Assembly (NCBI GenBank): GCA_011065005.1
Contig: JAAKFP010000077.1
Coordinates: 1-8,672, forward strand
Source of the DNA: Chlamydiota bacterium
GTDB lineage: Bacteria; Chlamydiota; Chlamydiia; Chlamydiales; Waddliaceae
Direction: 5' to 3'
Length of the DNA stretch: 8,672 bases
Both the position numbers and the translations under genes were made by a program. The notes under the pieces are model-generated. The model worked only from the letters and a program-made list of their open reading frames with translations. It was not told where the DNA came from and ran no database searches. Position 1 is the first letter of the stretch, and each line of letters starts with the position of its first letter. Of the stretch, positions 1-6,657 are shown in pieces.

Positions 1-39
1 TTCATCTCTTTTTTCTCAAAGTTTCGAAAAGGAAAAGAG

Positions 40-64
40 TGTCAAAATTTAATTTTTGTCAAAA
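40..64. repeat. Short direct repeat TGTCAAAA
   Basis: The octamer TGTCAAAA occurs at 40-47 and again at 57-64, separated by an AT-rich segment. On the minus strand each copy reads TTTTGACA. The 17-base start-to-start spacing could suit a paired regulator site upstream of a gene off the left edge, but AT-rich non-coding DNA gives such repeats by chance. No function can be assigned. Confidence 0.2.
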
Positions 65-243
65 AAACTTATGCGTAAAAGTGTGTTTGTGTCTTTGTGT
101 TGTTATATTTTTGGGACAAGAAATTTCGGGGATTATCGAAAGTAAAATTGTCTGTTTTTGGTCCATTCGTTTCATCCTAGGCCTGACCCCTTGCACGTAC
201 GCTGTTTCGAGGGTTTTTTAGGATAGCGCGAAGCCTTTGGAGT

Positions 244-261
244 GCGCGGAGCAATCCGCGC
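244..261. terminator. GC-rich hairpin after narI, possible terminator
   Basis: Seven perfect base pairs (GCGCGGA with TCCGCGC) enclose a four-base loop. On the plus strand the stem is followed by TTTT and so looks like a weak intrinsic terminator. On the minus strand, the direction of the nar operon, the same stem forms but is followed by ACTCC, not a U run. It lies about 40 bases beyond the narI stop. It could protect the 3' end of the nar mRNA or stop convergent transcription from the left. The structure is seen directly; the role is inferred. Confidence 0.4.
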
Positions 262-300
262 TTTTCGATGTGGAAAGATCTCTTTTGTCCGCGTATTTTT

Positions 301-978
301 TCATTTTTTTCTATTGAAGATAACGATCTGATAGGGTCGTACCAGGTATCCGAAAGGGATAACAAGCATATGTGGCAAACGTGTGAAGGGGAATATTCCG
401 ATAAGGAGGAAGGCGTTGAGTATATGCGCTTGTACCATGAAAGGTAAGTCTACAATATATTGAATTTGGGGGTTTAGAACCCAGATGGACCGAAGGTAGG
501 GCACGGCAGTTAGAGCATACCAAGAGGAACCCCAGCGGTGGAAGATCGCAATGTAGAGTCCTGTAGCAACTTGAATAAACAGCAAGGTAAAAAGAACATA
601 ATCCATGGGGCTTGTGACAACGCGGATGCGATCCTGAGTCAACCTTCTTTCAATGAGCAAAATAAGTCCAAAGAATGCACTTAGTGCAAAAATTAATGCT
701 GTTCCTTCGAGGATATAAAGTCTTAGGGGTACGCTGTTGAAGGCCAGAATCGTTTTGGGGATCATAAAAGCGACCAAATGCCCTAGCAGCACAACAAGGA
801 TTCCGAAGTGCCATAGGATTGTTCCTAGGAATAATTTTTTATTTTCCAAAAATTGAGAGGAGAGGCTTGAGATAGAAAATTGGTCGGTAATATAGCGTTG
901 TGTAGTTCCTATAATCGCAATGGACAACACAACATAAGGTAGAATTCCATAAAAGAACAGGTTCATTGCTTCACTCAT
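301..978 (-). CDS. narI: Respiratory nitrate reductase gamma subunit, dihaem cytochrome b
   Basis: This 225-aa integral membrane protein oxidises quinol and passes electrons through two b haems to NarH. Five hydrophobic helices are visible, at roughly residues 10-30, 51-72, 85-109, 126-147 and 182-200. The four expected haem ligands are present: His57 and His67 (10 apart) and His185 and His203 (18 apart), the same spacing as E. coli NarI His56/66 and His187/205. The length equals the family norm of about 225 aa. The segment GSSWYALTAVPYLRSIW (about residues 150-166) and the PFTRLPHML motif near the end resemble Bacillus and Thermus NarI more than E. coli NarI. The ATG at 976-978 is chosen because AAGGAGG lies 8 bases upstream; Met5 is an alternative without comparable support. 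The gene overlaps narJ by 8 bp and ends the operon as seen here. Confidence 0.95.
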   Translation of the reverse strand: MSEAMNLFFYGILPYVVLSIAIIGTTQRYITDQFSISSLSSQFLENKKLFLGTILWHFGILVVLLGHLVAFMIPKTILAFNSVPLRLYILEGTALIFALSAFFGLILLIERRLTQDRIRVVTSPMDYVLFTLLFIQVATGLYIAIFHRWGSSWYALTAVPYLRSIWVLNPQIQYIVDLPFMVQAHILNAFLLIGIFPFTRLPHMLVIPFGYLVRPYQIVIFNRKK

Positions 979-1543
979 GAATAGATCCTCCTTTTGCTAT
1001 CGCTATGGGATGTTCTTGATCCATTTTGATAAACAAGTTCAGTAAAGCTTGGATGACATCACAATAAATGTTTTTTGCATGCACGAAAACTCCATGGATT
1101 TTTTTCAGAGAGGGGATAAGGCTCTCCTTGATGATTAACCGGGAGTCTTCGGAATCGTATGAATGTTCGCCAAAGTATTGGAGTATGACAGTTAGACAAT
1201 CCGGAAGTTCTGCTCCTTTTTCTACGAAGTTGGATTGCTTGTAAATGGTTCGTAGCCGGACCAAGAACTTACTTCTTTTGTAACTGTCGCCGAACAAATG
1301 ATATCCAACATACAGGCTGCTCGACGGATTGAAGTCGATGTGTTGTGTGTAAAGTTCTTCAAGTTTCGAAAAAGGAATTTGCTGGATGTTGTTCGAAAAT
1401 TTTTGCAGGTACCTGACGTTAGATGAACCATAACTTTTCAGGTTTTGAGCGCACTGTTCCACATCCTCTTTTAAATTTTGTGTTGGGTATTCCAAAATCT
1501 TTGAAAACAACAAAAGGACATTCTTTATTTCTTTCATAGTCAT
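971..1543 (-). CDS. narJ: Nitrate reductase molybdenum cofactor assembly chaperone
   Basis: This 190-aa soluble protein of the NarJ/TorD chaperone family is not part of the mature enzyme. The family binds apo-NarG, times molybdenum cofactor insertion and controls attachment of NarGH to NarI. The diagnostic NarJ core is present: ELYTQHIDFNPSSSLYVGYH around residues 62-81, then GDSYKRSKFLVRLRTIYK and ELPDCLTVILQY. The protein is shorter than E. coli NarJ (236 aa), mostly at the C-terminus. Two starts are possible. The ATG at 1541-1543 overlaps the narH stop by 4 bp (ATGA) but sits only 3 bases from the GAGG motif. The ATG at 1535-1537 (Met3, giving 188 aa) is 9 bases from it and is arguably the better start. 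Its position between narH and narI matches the standard narGHJI order. Confidence 0.93.
   Translation of the reverse strand: MTMKEIKNVLLLFSKILEYPTQNLKEDVEQCAQNLKSYGSSNVRYLQKFSNNIQQIPFSKLEELYTQHIDFNPSSSLYVGYHLFGDSYKRSKFLVRLRTIYKQSNFVEKGAELPDCLTVILQYFGEHSYDSEDSRLIIKESLIPSLKKIHGVFVHAKNIYCDVIQALLNLFIKMDQEHPIAIAKGGSIHE
987..993 (-). promoter_or_regulatory. Shine-Dalgarno of narI inside narJ
   Basis: The minus strand reads AAGGAGG, a near-perfect anti-16S match, 8 bases before the narI ATG. It lies within the last codons of narJ. It fixes the narI start at 978 and predicts translational coupling with narJ, because the reading frames overlap by 8 bp. Confidence 0.85.
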
Positions 1544-3030
1544 AAGCCTCTTTTTATTTTTACAGGAAAAGCGACCCCAGCTTCTCCTTTGTGTTGGTGG
1601 GTGGGCTTGAGCATTTCAACAGCTTCTTCCCTTTTGATGGGAGGAATCACAAAGCGATCTTCTAAGGTAGCAAGAGCTGTCAACCTATAGATCTCTTGTG
1701 CTTGCTCGGGGGTGAGATTGGCGTCTTCAAAAAGCTTTTTAGCTTCTGCGGAGTCGACATCATTGACGCTCTTATCTCTTTCGTATAATCGCAACGCAAT
1801 AAGCTTTTTCATAGCCTGGCGAATGATTGTTTCATTTCCACCTGTGAAAAGTTTAGCCATGTATGAAAGGGGCAAGCGGGATTGCTCTGGATCAGAGAAA
1901 AAGGTCTTACTTTCAATATTGTAGGATCCCGATTCATAAGACGCTCTTACCGGTAGTGTGGGCGGCACATAAAACAGTGTGGGAATGGTTCGAAACTCAG
2001 GATGCAAAGGGAACGCGATCTTCCATTGTTTGACGTATTTGTATACGGGCGATTTTTGTGCTGGAATGATCCAAGATTCAGGGATTCCCTCCTTTTTGAC
2101 GGCGTCAATGACTTTTGGGTCAAAAGGATCTAAAATCAAATCCCAATACGCTTCCATCATTTCTGACTCAGGAACTTTGGCACAATCTTCTATGCGATCA
2201 GCATCGTAGAATAGAAGCCCTAGGTAGCGAATCCTCCCCACACAGGAGTGGAAACAGGCGGGAGCTTGCCCCGTTTCTAGACGTGGATAACAGAGAATAC
2301 ATTTCTCCGATTTTCCTGTGTGCCAGTTGTAGTAGGTTTTTTTGTAGGGACATCCCGAAACACAAAACCTCCAGCCGCGACATTTCTTTTGATTGATCAG
2401 AACGATGCCATCTTCTCCACGTTTGTATATCGCTCCGGATGGACAAGAGGCCACACATGCAGGATTTAGGCAGTGGTTGCAGATTCTTGGTAGGTAGGCA
2501 AAAACCAGTCGGTCGAAGGAGAAGAGCTGCAATCTTTCTTCATCAGAGAGGTGTTTTAGATTCGGATCATTTTCTGCGCTGATTTTTGAGCCGGAAAGAT
2601 CGTCATCCCAGTTGGGTCCTGCTTCGATATCGATATATTTATCAGTTACCATGGAGATAGGTCGAGCTGTTGGCTGATCATCACCTTCGGGAGCGTTGAA
2701 TAGGTCACTGTAACGGTAGGTGAACGGTTCATAGTAATCATCCATCGTGGGAAGATCGGGATTATAAAACATATTAAGGAAGCTCTTTACCCTGTTGGTG
2801 GCTTTAAGTTTCAATTTGCCTTTATCGACAACCCAGCCCCCTCGGTATTTATCCTGATCTTCATAAAGTGTGGGGTAGCCTGTTCCTGGCTTGGTTTCGA
2901 CATTATTCCACCACATATATTCGGCACCTTTGCGGTCGGTCCAAATATTTTTACAGGCGATGCTACATGTATGGCAGCCAATGCATTTATCTAAGTGAAA
3001 TAATGTTGCAATTTGTGCTCTTGGTCTCAT
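1540..3030 (-). CDS. narH: Respiratory nitrate reductase beta subunit, iron-sulfur electron carrier
   Basis: This 496-aa cytoplasmic subunit relays electrons from the NarI haems to NarG through one [3Fe-4S] and three [4Fe-4S] clusters. The ligand motifs fall at the same residue numbers as in E. coli NarH: Cys16/19/22/26 (CIGCHTCSIAC); Cys184/187/192/196; Cys217, Trp220, Cys223, Cys227 (CRGWRFCVSGC); and Cys244/247/259/263. Trp220 replacing a cysteine is the family hallmark that produces the [3Fe-4S] cluster, not a defect. Other conserved blocks are YMWWNNVETKPGTGYPT, CPSGAIYKRGEDGIVLI and CVGRIRYLG. E. coli NarH is 512 aa; the difference lies mainly at the C-terminus. There is no export signal. 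The start 9 bp after narG is supported by TAAGGA placed 6 bases upstream and by alignment of the N-terminus with E. coli NarH from Met1. Confidence 0.97.
   Translation of the reverse strand: MRPRAQIATLFHLDKCIGCHTCSIACKNIWTDRKGAEYMWWNNVETKPGTGYPTLYEDQDKYRGGWVVDKGKLKLKATNRVKSFLNMFYNPDLPTMDDYYEPFTYRYSDLFNAPEGDDQPTARPISMVTDKYIDIEAGPNWDDDLSGSKISAENDPNLKHLSDEERLQLFSFDRLVFAYLPRICNHCLNPACVASCPSGAIYKRGEDGIVLINQKKCRGWRFCVSGCPYKKTYYNWHTGKSEKCILCYPRLETGQAPACFHSCVGRIRYLGLLFYDADRIEDCAKVPESEMMEAYWDLILDPFDPKVIDAVKKEGIPESWIIPAQKSPVYKYVKQWKIAFPLHPEFRTIPTLFYVPPTLPVRASYESGSYNIESKTFFSDPEQSRLPLSYMAKLFTGGNETIIRQAMKKLIALRLYERDKSVNDVDSAEAKKLFEDANLTPEQAQEIYRLTALATLEDRFVIPPIKREEAVEMLKPTHQHKGEAGVAFPVKIKRGL
1547..1551 (-). 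promoter_or_regulatory. Ribosome binding site that bears on the narJ start
   Basis: The minus strand reads AGAGG, inside the last codons of narH. The spacer is 3 bases to the first narJ ATG (1543) and 9 bases to the second (1537). Normal spacing favours the second ATG, which would change the narH/narJ junction from a 4-bp overlap to a 2-bp gap. Confidence 0.5.
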
Positions 3031-3036
3031 ATTGAT

Positions 3037-3042
3037 TCCTTA
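3037..3042 (-). promoter_or_regulatory. Shine-Dalgarno of narH overlapping the narG stop codon
   Basis: The minus strand reads TAAGGA, where TAA is the narG stop. It lies 6 bases before the narH ATG. A ribosome ending narG therefore stops directly on the narH initiation region, which should keep the two catalytic subunits in step. Confidence 0.8.
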
Positions 3043-6000
3043 CCACTCCGGTTTTTGGTCTAGACGTCTGACATGGATAAAAGTATCCCGATTCACTCCT
3101 GTTGGTCCCCAGTAGTTGAAATGGTAGGTGAATTGTCCATATCCCCCTACCATTAACAATTGCTTTAACCGTACTCTAGTCAAACTGTTATGTCCTCCTG
3201 CGCGTTTATTATTTCTTGCAGGGGATTTGGGAACAGAATACGTTCTTTCCGGTGAGTGGTAGATGATTGCTATTCCCGGGGGAATGCGTGCACTCACAAC
3301 AGCTCTGGTGACCATGACACCATTGTCATTGGTGACTTCTACCCAATCGTTATCATGGATTCCTACGGATTCTGCATCCTGAACATTCAACCAACAGGGT
3401 TCGATTCCTCTTCCTAGTGTCAACATCCGATTATTTTCTGAAAAGGTTGAATGGATATGCCATTTCCCGTGAGGTGTTAGATAGTTGAGGAGCAAGGTTT
3501 GGTCCCTGCGTGGATCATTTCCTAAATCCCCATATTGTTGGTGATCGGGTTTTGGCTTGTAGGTGGGCAAATGCTCGCCGAACTCTATATACCCTTGATG
3601 ATCTAAGTAAAAATGCTGACGTCCTGTTAGGGTTCGCCATGGCACTTTCTTATCAATGTTGATCGTAAAAGGAGAATACGCTCGTCCTTTGTTCATGATT
3701 CCCGACCAGCTGGGGCTCGTTAAGAGTCTTCTCGGTTGTGCTACTATATCGGAGAAAGTCATCCGGACATCGCGTGTGCTCTCGACTAGATCTGTCAAAG
3801 GCAATCCCACCTTCTCTTCATGGTTTTTATAGGCACGATAGCCAAGTTCTCCATTGCATTCTGGAGCCATCTTCATGATGATATTCGAAGTGTTAACAGC
3901 GGTTTCGAGTGAAGGATACGTCTCCCCACCCCATGTCTCTGTTGGACCTGTTTGAACTTCTTCGTCATAAAAGTCGTCAATACTCCAGCTAGCACCATGG
4001 GCACCAAGGCCAAGTTTTTTGGCTGCAGGGCCATAGCTGATAAATCTGTTGTATAGGTTTTTATAATCGCGATCGACGACAACAAAATCTGGCATGGTCT
4101 TCCCGGGAATTGCCTCACACTCACCTTTTCGCCAATCTAAGATTGTGGGTTGTGCAATCTCTGCTGGTGTATCATGAGCTAGTGGGACTGCAACAACATC
4201 TTTGATGGTGTCATCAAAGTATTTTTCAGATAACTCACTAAATTTCTTTGCCAACGTTTTAAAAATGTCCCAATCAGATTTAGATTCCCAGCTTGGGGGA
4301 ACTGCTGCCTGAAGGGGATGGATATAAGAATGAAGATCGGTAGAGTTTAGATCATCTTTCTCGTACCACATGGCTGCAGGCAATACGATATCGGAATAAA
4401 GTGCTGAGGTGTCCATCCTGAAATTTAGATCGACAATAAGATCCATTTTCCCTTCTGGAGCAATCTTATGCCATTTGATATCTTTCACAATATCTTCGGC
4501 CTGCTCATCCTTGATCGCATTGCTATGGGTGCCTAGATAATGCTTGAGGAAAAACTCATGCCCTTTGGCGCTGGACATGATGGCATTACCACGCCAAATG
4601 AACCATGTTCGTGGCCAGTTGGATTCTGCATCGGGATCTTCGATAGAGAATTTTAGTTTTCGACTTTTGACTTGATCGACGACATATTCTCTAATGTCTT
4701 CATCGGAAGATTTTCCTGCACTGATAGCTTCCTGAACGAGATCTAAGGAGTTCTTTTCAAATTGTGGATAGAAGGGCAGCCAGCCCGAAAGGACAGCTTG
4801 GACATTCATGTCTGCAGCATGCTTGTTGGTGAGTTCGGAGTCTTTGGGCATGGTATGGTATACATTCTGATTCGTGTCATAACGCCACTGATCCGAGTGA
4901 ATGTAATGCCAGGAGGTTGCGTTTTGCAGGCGAGGGGGTCTTGCCCAATCTAGTGCCATAGCAATATTGGACCAGGATCCCATGGGGGCTAATTTCTCTT
5001 GTCCAACATAGTGCGCTAGTCCACCTCCATTTTTTCCGATACTTCCGGTCAACATGAGACCTACAATAGCTGAACGATAATTAAGGTTGTTGTGGAACCA
5101 GTGATTGATGCCAGCTCCAATGATGATCGTATTTTTTCCACCTGTTTTTTCTGCTGAAGTTGCAAATTCTCTAGCAAATTGAATGACGGTATTCTTATCG
5201 ATGCCGGTATACTGTTCTTGCCAGGCTGGGGTATAGGTCTGTTCGGCGTCATCATAGTTTGCAGGGTAGTCTCCTTGGAGGCCTCTGCTGACACCGAATT
5301 GAGCCATGAGTAGGTCAAAGACAGTGGTGACAGTAACCGTTCCTTTAGAGGTTTGAATTTTTTTGACGGGTACCCCTCTTTGATTGATTTTGTCATGAGA
5401 GAAGTCATGAAGTTTGATGGAAACCACGTCGTCACTCTCATCAATAAAGGAAAGAACGGGGTCAATCTCTTTTCCATCGACAGCATCTTTGAGTTCTAAA
5501 TTCCATTTTCCCTTTGTTTTACCCCAACGGTGTCCTACACTGCCTAGGGGCATTTTGCATTCTTTTGTGATCGAATCAAAAATGAGAAATTTCCAGTCGG
5601 CATTTTCTTCTTGGGCATATGGCTCCAAAACTTCTGCTCTCAAACATCTTCCTGGCTTGAAACCGTCGCCATCTTCCTCAATTTCAATAAGGAAAGGGCA
5701 ATCGGAATATTGCTTGATATAGGCTATGAAATCGGGGACCTGTCGATCGACATAAAACTCTTTCAAGATGACGTGATCTACTGCCATCCAAAAAGCACCA
5801 TCTTGTCCAGCATTGACAGGGATCCACCAATCGGCATATTTAGACACTTGACTGAAGTCTGGAGAAAAGACGACGAACTTTGCGCCCGCTTGTCGAGCTT
5901 CAGAGATAAAGTGGGTGTCGGGGGTGCGGGTCATATTTATATTGGAACCCATGGCGATGATAAATTTAGAGTTGTACCAATCTGCACTCTCTTGAACATC

Positions 6001-6657
6001 GGTCTGATCTCCCCAAATTTCGGGTGATGCGGGGGGTAGGTCACAATACCAATCGTAAAAACTGAGGTTGACACCACCCATCAGCTGTAAAAATCGGGAA
6101 CCGGCAGCATAGCTGACCATAGACATTGCAGGAATCGGAGAAAAACCTGTAACACGGTCGGGTCCATGTTTTTTTATTGTGTAGATACATGATATCGTAG
6201 AAATTTCTACGGCTTCATCCCAGGAAGCTCTGCGGAAGCCACCCTTCCCTCTAGCTTTTTGATAACGTTTTCTCTTCTCAGGATTTTCAACAATACTGGC
6301 CCAAGCCTCTAGTAGGTCTGAATGTTCATCCTTGGCATCACGCCATAGATCGAGTAAAGTTCCGCGGATATAGGGGTATTTGACGCGAATAGGGGAGTAG
6401 CAGTACCACGACGCAGATATCCCTCGTTGACATCCACGTGGCTCATAAGAGGGTAAGTTGGGATCGAATTGCGGGTAGTCCAGGGCTTGCATCTCCCAGG
6501 TTACAATCCCTTCTTTGACATAGACCATCCAGCTGCATCCACCTGTACAGTTGACACCATGAGTGGTACGAACAGTTTTATCATAAGACCAACGGGTACG
6601 ATACAACTCCTCCCATTCCCTAGTTTCCGGATCGTTAATTTCTTTTATCCAGTTCAT
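3040..6657 (-). CDS. narG: Respiratory nitrate reductase alpha subunit, molybdenum catalytic subunit
   Basis: This 1205-aa catalytic subunit of the DMSO reductase superfamily reduces nitrate to nitrite at a bis-MGD molybdenum centre. The N-terminal FS0 [4Fe-4S] cluster has His33, Cys37, Cys41 and Cys76, spaced as E. coli NarG His49/Cys53/Cys57/Cys92 (mature numbering). Asp206 in [14 protein letters not shown] matches the E. coli Mo ligand Asp222. Other NarG blocks are [33 protein letters not shown], the [19 protein letters not shown] region, [17 protein letters not shown] and [11 protein letters not shown] near the end. No twin-arginine signal is present, so the active site should be cytoplasmic. 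The start is secure: the frame is closed by TGA five codons upstream, no alternative start lies between, and AAAGGAG sits 6 bases before the ATG. The protein lacks about 17 N-terminal residues found in E. coli NarG (1247 aa). A close relative, cytoplasm-facing nitrite oxidoreductase NxrA, cannot be excluded by reading alone, but the narGHJI order favours nitrate reductase. Confidence 0.97.
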   Translation of the reverse strand: MNWIKEINDPETREWEELYRTRWSYDKTVRTTHGVNCTGGCSWMVYVKEGIVTWEMQALDYPQFDPNLPSYEPRGCQRGISASWYCYSPIRVKYPYIRGTLLDLWRDAKDEHSDLLEAWASIVENPEKRKRYQKARGKGGFRRASWDEAVEISTISCIYTIKKHGPDRVTGFSPIPAMSMVSYAAGSRFLQLMGGVNLSFYDWYCDLPPASPEIWGDQTDVQESADWYNSKFIIAMGSNINMTRTPDTHFISEARQAGAKFVVFSPDFSQVSKYADWWIPVNAGQDGAFWMAVDHVILKEFYVDRQVPDFIAYIKQYSDCPFLIEIEEDGDGFKPGRCLRAEVLEPYAQEENADWKFLIFDSITKECKMPLGSVGHRWGKTKGKWNLELKDAVDGKEIDPVLSFIDESDDVVSIKLHDFSHDKINQRGVPVKKIQTSKGTVTVTTVFDLLMAQFGVSRGLQGDYPANYDDAEQTYTPAWQEQYTGIDKNTVIQFAREFATSAEKTGGKNTIIIGAGINHWFHNNLNYRSAIVGLMLTGSIGKNGGGLAHYVGQEKLAPMGSWSNIAMALDWARPPRLQNATSWHYIHSDQWRYDTNQNVYHTMPKDSELTNKHAADMNVQAVLSGWLPFYPQFEKNSLDLVQEAISAGKSSDEDIREYVVDQVKSRKLKFSIEDPDAESNWPRTWFIWRGNAIMSSAKGHEFFLKHYLGTHSNAIKDEQAEDIVKDIKWHKIAPEGKMDLIVDLNFRMDTSALYSDIVLPAAMWYEKDDLNSTDLHSYIHPLQAAVPPSWESKSDWDIFKTLAKKFSELSEKYFDDTIKDVVAVPLAHDTPAEIAQPTILDWRKGECEAIPGKTMPDFVVVDRDYKNLYNRFISYGPAAKKLGLGAHGASWSIDDFYDEEVQTGPTETWGGETYPSLETAVNTSNIIMKMAPECNGELGYRAYKNHEEKVGLPLTDLVESTRDVRMTFSDIVAQPRRLLTSPSWSGIMNKGRAYSPFTINIDKKVPWRTLTGRQHFYLDHQGYIEFGEHLPTYKPKPDHQQYGDLGNDPRRDQTLLLNYLTPHGKWHIHSTFSENNRMLTLGRGIEPCWLNVQDAESVGIHDNDWVEVTNDNGVMVTRAVVSARIPPGIAIIYHSPERTYSVPKSPARNNKRAGGHNSLTRVRLKQLLMVGGYGQFTYHFNYWGPTGVNRDTFIHVRRLDQKPEW

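Larger units (their letters stand above)
1..300. other. Non-coding region downstream of narI
   Basis: This stretch lies 3' of narI and holds no gene I can support. Positions 1-120 are strongly skewed, G/T-rich on the plus strand. A GTG-started plus-strand frame at 39-221 (60 codons) has a weak upstream purine run but no recognisable family. A minus-strand ATG at 3-5 follows a purine-rich stretch and could open the next gene of the operon direction beyond the left edge, but only its start codon is visible. The one clear structure is the GC-rich hairpin at 244-261. I see no tRNA, rRNA or insertion sequence. No convincing -35/-10 pair was found: two TTGACA-like boxes on the minus strand (40-45 and 57-62) lack a matching -10 at usual spacing. 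Confidence 0.6.

Noticed and set aside
39..221. Plus-strand GTG-started 60-codon frame with a hydrophobic, Cys/Val-rich N-terminal half
   Set aside because: It lies in compositionally skewed DNA, has a weak ribosome binding site and no recognisable family. The hydrophobic stretch is a by-product of G/T-rich sequence.
177..365. Minus-strand 62-codon frame overlapping the end of narI
   Set aside because: It overlaps narI codons in another frame and has no homology I recognise or good ribosome binding site.
2340..2380. Trp in place of Cys in the third ferredoxin motif of NarH, a possible lost ligand
   Set aside because: This substitution is the conserved feature of NarH that produces the [3Fe-4S] cluster.
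5061..6027. Several frames of 100-140 codons antisense to or out of frame with narG
   Set aside because: These are shadows of the strongly conserved narG frame; their translations show no domain features.
3040..6657. Possibility that NarG is the periplasmic, exported nitrate reductase or Nxr form
   Set aside because: The N-terminus has no twin-arginine motif or hydrophobic stretch, and the operon has the cytoplasm-facing NarI quinol oxidase.
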